NCBI GenBank assembly: GCA_003194525.1
Contig: NBIV01000010.1
Span: 496,001 to 560,000, forward strand
Source: Gracilariopsis chorda
Lineage: Eukaryota; Rhodophyta; Florideophyceae; Gracilariales; Gracilariaceae
Direction: 5' to 3'
DNA length: 64,000 bases
The notes under the pieces were generated by a model. The model worked only from the letters and a program-made list of their open reading frames with translations. It made no database searches and was not told the DNA's origin. Shown piece by piece: positions 47,966-57,471 of the stretch (positions are counted from its first letter, which is position 1; each line of letters begins with the position of its first letter). The position numbers were made by a program, and so were the translations under genes.

Positions 47966-48793
47966 TGTAGTGCAACGCCCTCAGGGAGGGATTCTTGGTA
48001 CTTGAACGCTTTCCCGATATTATCGGTTGTGTAGTGTGTATATGAACTACGCCCCACAATGGTGGGTATCGACACGTGGCACACGGTTTTGGGCCAATTG
48101 GCGGTTGGCCACAGTAGTGGATGTTGCCACGAAATGTGGAGTATTTTAGTTAATATTATTTATTATTTTCACACCCATTTCTGGGAAGCTAGTACTTAGT
48201 GCGACGGCGCACTGCCGTCGCACCAGTAAACCTTCCCCAACAAGGGACCCCAACCTGGGGAATTGGCTCTAGTTGTTGCCGCTTGCGCGCGTGCTCTACT
48301 CCTCCTTGGAGGGAAACGCCGTAAACCACGGGACATCTAACCCCCTTGCATATCTAAAGAAGCCCATCCTTGGGAGTATAATTGTTCCAATCACATTGTT
48401 GTTTCGCCCTGTATAGGGAGTCCTGTCCACCGGCATTGCCGTATCTGTTCGTCGCTCTCGCGACCCACTTCGTCCTTCCTTCCTCCTCTTCGCCCTTCTT
48501 TCTTCCTCTTTTTAGGGTAGCACCTCCCGCTATCCGCGGCCCTCGTCTGCGCATCCGCTCACACGCCCCCACTTACGTGGAAACATACCTCTACTGAGGA
48601 TCACACCCCCGCTCACGCGGATACCGATTCTTCGCCTTCACCTCCCTGCGCGAGTCGCGACAGGTGTCCCTGGTCTTACAAACCGGCTTCGCCGTGACAC
48701 CTCTGGGAGGGCTCTACCCAACTGGGTTCACCTCGTGAGAGGAAGATCCCGAACGTCTTTCGGTGTTTTTCCCCTTTGGGGCATTGCACCACA
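47966..48793 (+). repeat. Right LTR of chromovirus
   Basis: 828 bp, about 99 percent identical to the left LTR (seven substitutions and a one-base loss visible). The same hairpins are present. Confidence 0.95.
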
Positions 48794-48798
48794 CCTTC
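48794..48798. repeat. Target-site duplication of the chromovirus, right
   Basis: CCTTC, identical to 39119-39123. Confidence 0.93.
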
Positions 48799-49545
48799 CA
48801 GAAATCCATCTCCTCCGCAAAGCAGTGCCTCGCACTCCAAGAACAACTCGTCAATGGACGTATCAACTCCACCAGTTTTCTCCCTCTCACAATCTCCGAC
48901 AAGCACAACTCCTTTTCCGCAACTCTCTTTCAAAAAGGCGCCATAGACGTCCTGAAGCAACAACTCGCTCTCGCACACTTCAAGAACATCTTCTTACAAC
49001 GCGTGTCCCAATCTTCACATTACTCTTCTTCAACCGCCGCCTTCGCCCATCCTATGGGCGCAGCCTTCGGAAACAAAGACGTTCCTGTCTTTAAACAGGC
49101 CATCACGCAGTGCCACATCAATTATATCGTCTGGCACACCCCCGAAACAACCGGTATGGAATCATTCGTCGGTCTCGTCCAGTTATACTCCGATACTTCT
49201 GTAACCTCACTCAAAGGCTCCTCCATCACCTCCTACCCCCTTCACATCACCCTTCTCAACCTCTCCGACGCATTCCACCGAAATTGTATCTCCCAAAACC
49301 TCACCGTACTCGGATACCTCCCAACTTTCTTCTCCCCCTCTTCCTCCCCCGGCGACGGATACTCCATCCCACATTCGTCATCCAACATCCCACGCGAAAC
49401 AAGAATGGCCCTCATTCAGCGCGCCATCTCCACAATCTTCCGTTTCGAAGGTATCCACAGCGCTACCTTCACTTGTCTACTCCCATTCCTAGCTATAAAA
49501 CGCGGGTCACCGTCATCGCAACCTTCATTCTCCAATTCTTCATGA
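48799..49545 (+). pseudogene. Zinc-finger transposase-like gene, 3' part
   Basis: The frame resumes in the same codon register as 38623-39123 once the chromovirus and one CCTTC are discounted. The roughly 248 residues include an A-F-G-N-K segment and a Y-P-L-H-I-T-L-L-N-L-S stretch followed by V-L-G-Y-L-P-T. This resembles the W/Y-P-V-Y-L-T-x-G-N-x-P ... L-L-x-Y-L-P core signature of Plavaka-type transposases. It ends at TGA 49543-49545, well short of a full-length transposase (usually 800 residues or more), so the C-terminus is lost or frameshifted. It converges with the minus-strand ORF that ends at 49646. Confidence 0.55.
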
Positions 49546-49645
49546 TGTAGTTCTCTCACCCTCTCCCACGCCACCCCAAGTATTTTCTCCACCGCAAGCC
49601 GAAGATACTCCCCGTACAACTAGAAAATAACAACTGCGTTCTTCC

Positions 49646-51650
49646 TCAACGCCCCATATCTGTGTCCATTGCTGTCAAAACAAATCCGATCCACGCATCC
49701 AAACGAGCCAAATGCATCACTGTCCCATCAACGTACTCCATCTTTCCCTCCCTTTCCGTCCCCACGTCATATCCCATGAATTCGTCCAACACTTCCACCG
49801 CAACCCCGCTCTTGAAGTACATGTCCTCTTCACTAAACTCCCTCAGCCGACCAGCAACCTGAAATCCAGAATACGTAAGACCCTCGATTGTTCTCATCCT
49901 CCAAGAATATGAACTACCGCTCTTCGCCTCCCCATCCCCCTTGAACTTCGTCTTTGCTTCCTCTAACTGCTTCTTCAAGTCAATGTCTAGCCCCGTCCCC
50001 TCTCGCGGTCTCACACGCCTGGCGATCAAGTCATATCCAAGCAACGAAAGCATTTTGTCCGGTGCCGCACGCTTCCAAATCCCAATCACATCACTCAAAT
50101 TCTGCTTCATACGTTGCCTCAAACACCTGTCCGCAACAGCCTCCCGCACGCATTGATCCTTCCTACCCGCATCACTAATCGACTGCCATCTCTCCCCCTC
50201 AATCTCAACGCCAATTAAGTATTTCAATTGGACATTACTTCTTCCTCGCGACGAAGGCGTGTACGACCTCATCTCAGACGCGATCTCAAACGGACATCGA
50301 GGCACAATTTACTTTCCTCTGACGACAAACACACTCCACTCTCTTCCCTTCCCAAATACGCTGCATCGATTCTTCCAGTTTCTTTCCACACCCTCCGAAG
50401 TAAAACAAAACTCCGATACCTCCACCTTCGCATAGTACAACAACCTATCATATAATACCCTGGCACACCCATAAAAACTCTCTTGCACATCAACTACATA
50501 CTTCCTACGCCCTCTCAAGCCATTTTCACCTTCAGATCCCTTTCTCTCCCCTCTTCCCACCTTCATCCATTCCCGTAAGATATCTATCAATATATTCTTC
50601 TCGCTCATCTCTTCTCTCATCTTCTTCAGTTCCTCTTTCGTCAGCTTCAGCGACATCTTTAGGCTGCAGTGGTCCCCTTTGATCTGTCCGAGTTCTGCCC
50701 TCAATATATTGACCCTCTCAACTAACGAAGATCAAGAAATCACACCGATGTCGTAATTTCCTGCATCTCCCAAAACATTGACAGGCAGGCTTAGCTCGTC
50801 AGCAGGTTCACTTGGCGACAGATGAACAATTCATTTTCTCTCCCGCATGCCTTCCAGAGTCTGCGGCGTTCTGCTTCCTCTATCACTTTCAAAGTTTTCA
50901 GCCATTTGCACCTTTCGTGTCCGCACGAGTGTGCTTGTACGGTCTCCACTTTTCGATGCTTCCTGTATTCCATCCGTGGCTCTGACCACTTCTTCCACCT
51001 CTCGCGTTTCCTCTAAATTAGAGCGGCGTCCCACTCCTTCGTTTATCATATCTCTCGTCCATCTCTCCTTCACAATGTGATCCTCTTCCCTCTTCGTCCC
51101 CATCACTGTGTACCAAAGAGACATTTACCTCTCTTACATCTCGGTTTCCACTTGGGGCCCCACCTCTCTTCAGCGCACCTGCCTCTTCTATTTGTTTCCT
51201 TCTGGGTATATCTTCATCCTTATTTCGGTCTTCGACCGGCGCATTTCCATTCAACCCTCCCTGATCTGTTACCTCTTCCGTTCTCCGAACAACCAACCCT
51301 TTTTTACCCTCCACTATACCACCGGACCCAGGCATAGATCGCTGTCCCCGAACCGAATCTCTCCCGCCTGCTATATGCGCATGGGCATCAGCCTTCAAAT
51401 TCTCACTCGTCGTGCGCTCACTCGTCGTGCGCTCAGATCCGACGTTCTTTGCCCCACCTCTTCCCCCTCTCTTCGAAGCACCTTCTCCTGACCTACTTCC
51501 CGATAATCCGCTACTGGGAACACATGATTTCGCTTTCGTTCCACTCGCGGTTCGCTCCTCAATAGCCTTCCGCCACGTCTTAGACGCACTCGCCACACTA
51601 CCCCTTCCTGGGCCTCGCTTCTTTCCCTTCGGCGCCGTTCTTGGAGTCAT
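49646..51650 (-). pseudogene. Decayed coiled-coil ORF of unknown function
   Basis: It starts at ATG 51650 (minus) with a Lys/Arg/Ser/Gly-rich nuclear-looking region including two copies of a 5-residue S-E-R-T-T repeat. A frame change near 51100 leads into a second frame that stays open to 49646, except for TGA near 50831, TGA near 50725 and TAA at 50306-50308. About 50700-50550 encodes a clear heptad-type coiled coil (L-x-L-T-K-E-E-L-K-K-M). The C-terminal 220 residues (50305-49646) are a folded-looking domain I cannot name. It lies tail-to-tail with the transposase-like gene and downstream of the methyltransferase-SET frame on the same strand. Confidence 0.5.
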
Positions 51651-51935
51651 AACTCTTTCGCAAGTGGCTGGTGACGCTCTGGGTTGGCGCACGCCGTGTT
51701 TTTTCCGGGAAAATCTCGCCAACCGATGCACACAAAAATCTTTGCTTTCTGTGAAATCTTGAAAATACAGTCCTCGGTGGTACCGAAAATGGACGTTTCT
51801 GTGTCACATCTATATCGCTTTGTATCTTCTATCCCTACTGAAAGGTAATATTGTCCTAAGTTAGGACTAGACATCCGTTCACATAATAAACGACATCCTT
51901 TAGCCAAGCTGTGGAGAAAGGTTTATAACAACAAA

Positions 51936-54900
51936 CTAATCAATGACTACCGTTCCATCCTCCACATTCAAATGGGTTTGCCAGTCATAACCATCACCGT
52001 GTCTGGCGAAGAGTTCCTCTCCTTGCTCTATGTTGGCTGTCGCCTCCATCGTAATAAGTTTGTAGTCCGTTATTCCCCCTGGTGTTCGTCCCACTCCCGG
52101 TGCCCGTTTCATTCGCACATTAGCCTCCCTTTTTTTCACGAGGCCATCCACCATGGCATCTAACCGTTTATCCCCTTCCACGTACTTTGGATCGTTGATA
52201 TACCCCGAAATACAAAAAGGGGAAGGAACCACCCATAAAATGGGGTTTGCTTGTTTTCCATGCCGATTCGTCAGCTTTTTTCGATGCGGAAGTGATTGGA
52301 ACTGTTGACCGTAGACTTCTATCTCCACCGCATACTTCCGGAAGCGATCCTTCGTCACACCCATGAATCCCTCCCCGTAGGTCTTGTGCACTTCTTTCCG
52401 ATTCGAAAGGTCATGATAAACCAACGTCCCGTAGAAATAGCACACTACCTCGCCTGCAGCAATTAGACGAGTTGCAAACACTCCAACACCAGCCTTTTCG
52501 TGACGAATAGTAGACTTGCCCACTCGCAACCCATATTACACAGCCTCCATTGCCAATGGAGACTTCATGTTCTCCAGATTCATTCTTCCCTGCAGCTCTG
52601 CCGGCCATCCATCCATAGCTTTCTTCCTTCCCAACTTCCCTAGAATTTCACTTTGCCACAAAGTGGAGAGAAAGTCGACAATGTGTGGGGGAAGAATTTG
52701 GTACGGTGGAAATCCGTCGACAGCCCTCCATAACACGGTGTGCCTGCTTCTTCCCATTGGAAATGCAGAGGAAACACAATGGGCCATCTTTCGAAGCTCC
52801 TGGCTCTTCTCAATATAAGTGTGTCCTTCCCGTATTATGGAAGCGAAGCGAACAATAGTGGCATGCCTGGCGTGTTCAAAGCAAACTTTGTCCGGTTCAC
52901 ACCCCACAAACTTCCGATGCTTGGGCAGTTCCATGCACGCCATCGCTGTCGAGAAATTTCCAGCAAACATGTCGACCACGAGGTCTCCTGGCTGAATAAA
53001 CCTGCAAATCAGCTCTTTCAACAGTGCCCTACACTTCTGTTCCGGTCGCACCCTCTTCCTCGTATACTTCCCATCCGGGTTTTTCACAGACCACATGAGC
53101 ATCTCACTATTTGACATCGGCGGCACCTGATCCATGATTGCATGATATGCTGGTTATCGTGAAGCAACATAATTGAAGTTCTCATAGTCGACCATCCGGT
53201 GCTGTTGTGCATAAGGAACTCCAGAACGAACATCATGTACAGCGTATTCTGTCGTCTGGTGCAACCGGCAACTTCTTCTCCCAACGTTACCCGTCGTATT
53301 ACCTAAAGACCGTACGAAATGGAGGGGCTGTTCGTCGACGACAAAGGAGTAACGCTTCGTATCAGATTCATCCATGTAGGTAACTTTCCGTAGCACATCC
53401 CGCCACAACGGTACTTGATCCCATGAGCAGAACTGTATAACTTATACATATTGAATATGTCCACCAGGACGTAGAAGCTTTGACGACCTCCTCGCTGACC
53501 TGCTCACATCCTTCTCTGTCAGAATATCGTGTTCGCTGTTCTCCAAACGACGCTCAGAACGAGTCCCATATGGCGGATCGGAAAGCAGGAACTGTACCCT
53601 TCCTTCAATAGATACCTCGCTTTCGCCAGACTTCTTGTCGTCATCTTCGATGAGATTTTCGAACTTGCAGTTGTGGAGACGGAAGTTGCGAGACATCTCC
53701 TTCTAATAATACTTGTAAGCTATCACATCATCCAAAGTCGTAGGGTACGGTGGTGCAAGAATCCCCGTGCCTTCGACATCATACGATAAGTTCTGCGACA
53801 AAGCTGTTGTCTGCAGTCCTTCAGTCGCCTTTGGTGCAGTACCACGTTCCGCAGTACCACGTTCCGCATCCTCTACCATTTCTATCTCTTCCACTTCTTC
53901 CAACTCACCCTGATCACCACCTTCCACACGCTCAGCACGTTCGTTCCCACCACCAGCCGTACCAGTTTCTACCGGCTCCATAATAATGTCAACGTCTTCT
54001 GCGGGCTCTGGTTTCACAGCTTGATGTACTTTGACATTGCTTCCATGCAATGCAATGAGCTTCAGAGGCTTTATGGCCTCTTGAACCGTAGTGACAAGAG
54101 ATTCACTAAGGTTCTCAAACCGCAGAGGGAAAAGTCTTGTTCTCGTGATGATGAACCTTTTGAGGGCATCCCATTTGCTGGGAGCAGAGATGTCGAACAG
54201 TTTCTCTTGTACCACCACATTAGAAAGGTCGCCAAGTTATTCTTTGGCACAAAGGTGAAGCGCTGTGTCCACTGGGTCCGGCAGATTCCATGCCCATTTG
54301 GTAACGTTTTCTTCTACGGTGGTGACGTTCTTCTCCTCCACAAACTGTTTGGAACAAACTTTGCGTTGGAAGCCCAAGGAGCGTTGTGCAATATCGGTGA
54401 AGACTACACTGATATAGTCGGGTCGAATGTAAGGCAAGATCATAACCTCAACGTTGGGAAACCCGAGGAATTGGGCGAAACAATCCCAACCCCTGGTCAC
54501 CAGCTGCACACCATTCCCGACTCTCTGACTCTGGGTCATGTCCGACAAAATCACTTTCGAGAACTTCATAGCTGCCATGCCCCATTTCCTCTTCCTACCA
54601 CTTCCTTTCTTATCCACGGCAATCTGTTGCACCATAGACAACCCAATGACCATTTCAAAGTCAGTGCAAGGATCCGTGTGGAAAGCGGAAGATTTCTTGG
54701 TTGCTCCCAGAACACGGGACTTGCAAAAGACAGATAGCAACACGTTACGGGGAATTCCTTTAAGCCGTTCCCTTTTACAATAAACCTTCCAAAAGTCCCT
54801 TACACGCCTGTCTTCTTCACGGTCCTTTACGTCCACCACTCTTGCCATAAGATAGAGTTGACGTGGAGGGCCTCTGAGAGACATGTTACGGAGCTCGGAG

Positions 54901-55103
54901 TCCGAATACGAGATGTAATCCGGTCCGATGGGAGTGAGAAACATTTTCTTGGCAGAGTCATGAACGTTGCAACTTTGTACTGCGAACTCCACAAAGTTGG
55001 TGTGCTTCAAACTTCTCGGCTCATCCACATTTTGCCTCGTCGCTGCGTAGTCATAACGAACTGCAAGATAAGCATCAATAAGCTCTTCTCCGGTTCCGTG
55101 CAT
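51936..55103 (-). pseudogene. DNA amino-methyltransferase (beta class) fused to a SET domain
   Basis: One frame of 1055 codons runs from ATG 55103 to TAG 51936-51938 without any frameshift, but with five in-frame stops: TAA 54237-54239, TAG 53703-53705, TAA 53442-53444, TAA 53154-53156 and TAA 52536-52538. Residues 1-290 are an unrecognised folded region, then comes a linker with an acidic run (E-L-E-E-V-E-E-I-E). At residues 509-513 is D-P-P-Y-G, the catalytic motif IV of N6-adenine/N4-cytosine methyltransferases. At about 711-717 is D-M-F-A-G-N-F, the motif I SAM-binding loop. This IV-before-I order defines the beta class. From residue 872 is a SET domain: G-V-G-V-F-A, Y-F-Y-G, Y-I-N-D-P and G-E-E-L-F-A-R-H-G-x-G-Y-D-W. 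The product would methylate DNA and a protein such as histone. Whether the stops are true decay is not settled. Confidence 0.82.
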
Positions 55104-55129
55104 CTTGAATGAACCCGTTTCCTTCGGAT

Positions 55130-55452
55130 TATGTTTCTCTTCGTTTTGGGTCGAGGACCGTGGTCCGAGGTGTCATGGTGCTCCATCGCGAACACGATGG
55201 AGCGCCAGGACGCGAAATTTTAATTAAAATTCATGCCTGGCGGTCCAATGTGTTCGCGATGGAGCACCATGACACCTCGGACCATGGTCCTCGACCAAAA
55301 CATTATCAAGTATTTTTGGCAATGCAAGTAATTGGGAGGGGAATTGCAGGGATGCTACGATGACGACGGATGGATGTCATGAAACGTCTTGAAAACGATA
55401 TATAGTGCTTACGTCCATCTCTTTGGAACCAAGCAGGCGTGATCACGGGAGC
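55130..55452. repeat. Direct repeat A (323 bp) carrying a foldback MITE
   Basis: It matches 55618-55944 over its whole length with a few substitutions and small indels. It begins TATGTTTCTCTTCG and ends CACGGGAGC. Besides the MITE it includes CGATATATAG, a TATA-like sequence. It starts 27 bp upstream of the methyltransferase-SET start codon. Confidence 0.9.
55144..55300. mobile_element. 157-bp foldback MITE, copy 1
   Basis: Ends TTTTGGGTCGAGG and CCTCGACCAAAA form imperfect terminal inverted repeats, and pairing continues for about 50 bases per arm. Within the left arm GCTCCATCG and CGATGGAGC form a secondary hairpin; the centre is the perfect palindrome AATTTTAATTAAAATT. The whole can fold into a cruciform or cloverleaf. 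No ORF; no clear target duplication. Confidence 0.85.
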
Positions 55453-55617
55453 TTCAGAAGAAAGGGGTAAAACTGTTGGAGACGACCACTCCGGTGCTTT
55501 GTTTAACAAGAAAAAGTTGTTCTTCGGGTTCAATAGAAGTTTTCAATCGCCCAAACCGACGCAACGAATGCGGTTGCGAAGAATGCGCAAGTCGCTTTTG
55601 ACTTGGTTGCCACGTAC

Positions 55618-55944
55618 TATGTTTCTCTTCGTTTTGGGTCGAGGTCCGTGGTCCGAGGTGTCATGGTGCTCCATCGCGATTACGATGGAGTGCCAGGCAT
55701 GAATTTTAATTAAAATTTCGCGTCCTGGCGCTCCATCGTGTTCGCGATGGAGCACCACCACACCTCGAACGATGGACCTCGACCAAAAAATTATCAAATT
55801 TTTTTTGCAATGCAAGTAATTTGGAGGGGAATTGCAGGGATGCTACGTTGACGACAATGGATGTCATGAAACGTCTTGAAAACGAAACGATATATAGTGC
55901 TTATGTCCATCTCTTTGGAACCAAGCATACGTGATCACGGGAGC
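55618..55944. repeat. Direct repeat B (327 bp) carrying a foldback MITE
   Basis: Second copy of the 323-bp module, in the same orientation, separated by 165 bp of unrelated sequence. It supplies the TATA-like GATATATAG about 100 bp upstream of the + ORF at 55989. Confidence 0.9.
55632..55788. mobile_element. 157-bp foldback MITE, copy 2
   Basis: Same length and ends as copy 1. Here the right arm has the clean secondary hairpin GCTCCATCG/CGATGGAGC, whereas in copy 1 the left arm has it, so the two copies have decayed on opposite arms. Confidence 0.85.
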
Positions 55945-55988
55945 ATTCGACGTCAGCGGGTGCCAAGAAAACGCAAGCGCGACCTTTG

Positions 55989-56243
55989 ATGTACTCAGCC
56001 ATGGATTCCACTGGGAATAAGATAAACGCGCCATCACTGAAACGGACTCCGAAGAAGCCTGTTTCGCAGAAGAGACGTGTTATCGACATGCCGACCACGC
56101 GAGGCAAAGCGAAGAGCCGGGCCGCCACCCGAACTGCCAGCCACCCTGAGCCATCAATTGGGGGAATACGGGTCAGGTGCTTAAGGACGATGCGGAGGTC
56201 AATCTGTTCGTACGAGTTGGGAGTAGTGATGCGTGATGAGTAG
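55989..56243 (+). CDS. Small basic ORF, possible first exon
   Basis: ATG at 55989 (a second at 56001), 84 codons, Lys/Arg/Ser/Thr-rich with a T-R-G-K-A-K-S-R-A-A-T-R stretch typical of nuclear or DNA-binding tails. It ends at TAG 56241-56243. A GT at 56172-56173 (CAGGTGCTTA) and several AG acceptors before 56350 would allow splicing to the membrane-protein ORF, but this is unproven. A TATA-like GATATATAG lies about 95 bp upstream, within direct repeat B. Confidence 0.4.
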   Translation: MYSAMDSTGNKINAPSLKRTPKKPVSQKRRVIDMPTTRGKAKSRAATRTASHPEPSIGGIRVRCLRTMRRSICSYELGVVMRDE

Positions 56244-56449
56244 GAGAGGCTAAATTGCGCGGTGCGGGGGTTGCTGGGGGGCCGGGGACGACACTCTGTC
56301 GTTCTCTACACAACCATCCCCTGTTCTCTACGCAGAGACCTTGAGAGGACTTGGTGGTTATCTTTAAGACAAATATTTCGTCACACCAAGATGAGAAGTA
56401 CCTTTATGTTTTTGGGGGTCCCGAGGAACCGCCCGCAACTTTGAAGGAG

Positions 56450-57247
56450 ATGGTTTCAGCGGGTTTATATGCATGGGACACTGCGATGATGAGTGTCAAA
56501 AATGAAGGCGGAGAGGGGAGTGAGTCGGTTCCACCGCAGTCAGGAGCAAATGTGAAGACTGTTCACAGACGTACAGCTTCCAGGGCCACTGCAAGCCAAG
56601 TCAAGCGCCTTCCCGCTGTTGCTGGTACACCATCAAACATTTTGGTGACCAAAGCGCTGGTGAAGAGCCATGAGAGCGGTGTACTTGGATTCACAGTGGG
56701 AGGTCTGGTGCCGTTGAATGCTTGTATTTTTGTTACCTATTATTTCTTGGGAACGCCAATGTCGCTTAGAACGGAACTTAAGAATGGCGCTGTTGCATTT
56801 TTCAGTGGTGGGTTCATGTTTGGGGCTCTGTCATATGTTGCGGAGCGGCTGACGATGTTCTTTGTTACTGGGGACAGCATTAACAATGAGATAGGGCTTC
56901 TATATGTGCAGAGAGGTATTGGTGAGCTGATTTTGGGTGTTTGCGGGACTGTATGCGGGGGTTTGAAGAAGGTGGTGGGGATAAAAGATGGTGTGGCTGC
57001 TATTACGCTCTTTATTGGAAGGGTGTTCCCTGTGGTATTTACAAATTTGATATCTACATTTGTGAGGGAGACTTCTTTGCAAAATGTAAGGGGACTGGGG
57101 CCTGTAGTAGAGAAAACTATCTTTTTTGTGTTGTTGATTTTAGATATGGCTGTGGATATGGACTTAGAGTACAATTTTGAGAGGTATGTTGCCAGTCTGG
57201 GAGAGCAACCGAGGCCTTTTGGGTCTTGTTTTCGACCATTACTTTAG
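56450..57247 (+). CDS. Multi-pass membrane protein of unknown family
   Basis: 265 codons from ATG 56450 to TAG. The frame is open upstream to 56345 without an ATG, so a spliced 5' exon is possible. The first 60 residues are polar and basic; hydrophobic segments follow at about 77-101, 112-132, 182-203 and 221-236, with a weaker one at 158-172. No motif reveals a function. It could be an organelle or ER membrane protein of the host, or cargo of a mobile element. Codon use is unremarkable and no stop interrupts it, in contrast to its neighbours. Confidence 0.65.
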   Translation: MVSAGLYAWDTAMMSVKNEGGEGSESVPPQSGANVKTVHRRTASRATASQVKRLPAVAGTPSNILVTKALVKSHESGVLGFTVGGLVPLNACIFVTYYFLGTPMSLRTELKNGAVAFFSGGFMFGALSYVAERLTMFFVTGDSINNEIGLLYVQRGIGELILGVCGTVCGGLKKVVGIKDGVAAITLFIGRVFPVVFTNLISTFVRETSLQNVRGLGPVVEKTIFFVLLILDMAVDMDLEYNFERYVASLGEQPRPFGSCFRPLL

Positions 57248-57471
57248 ATAGCATTGTAGTTCTACCTCTACATACTTAGGTTGACTGATTTGTAAAATGT
57301 TGTCCTAGATAGGCTGTTTCTGATCATTGGTGGGACACGTGGTATGGCGGTGGGAAATGGCGCGAAAACGGGGGATTGAAAAAATGGGGATGGATAAGTA
57401 GTTGGAGTGTGCACGCTTGGTGGTAGAGGGTTGGGAACGGGAGCACCGTTGGGGTGGGGAGTGTAGTAGCC

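Larger units (their letters stand above)
39124..48793 (+). mobile_element. Full-length Ty3/gypsy chromovirus
   Basis: A 9670-bp element, LTR-gag-pol-chromodomain-LTR, flanked by the 5-bp duplication CCTTC. PBS-like and PPT-like sequences lie at the expected ends. The two LTRs show about seven substitutions and one indel in 829 bp, so the insertion is young. Four in-frame stop codons and an altered integrase active site make it non-autonomous. Both LTRs and the coding region are unusually dense in 12-23-bp perfect hairpins, which the gypsy array at 8050-32078 lacks outside its LTRs. Confidence 0.95.

Noticed and set aside
53839..53868. 15-bp tandem repeat AGTACCACGTTCCGC x2
   Set aside because: It lies in the linker of the methyltransferase-SET frame and encodes a repeated A-E-R-G-T; a simple coding slippage repeat.
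51936..55103. Reassigned stop codons (TAA/TAG read as Gln, as in ciliates and some ulvophytes)
   Set aside because: All internal stops are TAA/TAG, which suggests it. However, this frame itself ends naturally in TAG just after the SET domain, the membrane-protein ORF ends in TAG, and neighbouring decayed ORFs contain TGA as well. Pseudogenisation is simpler; kept as a check in the findings.
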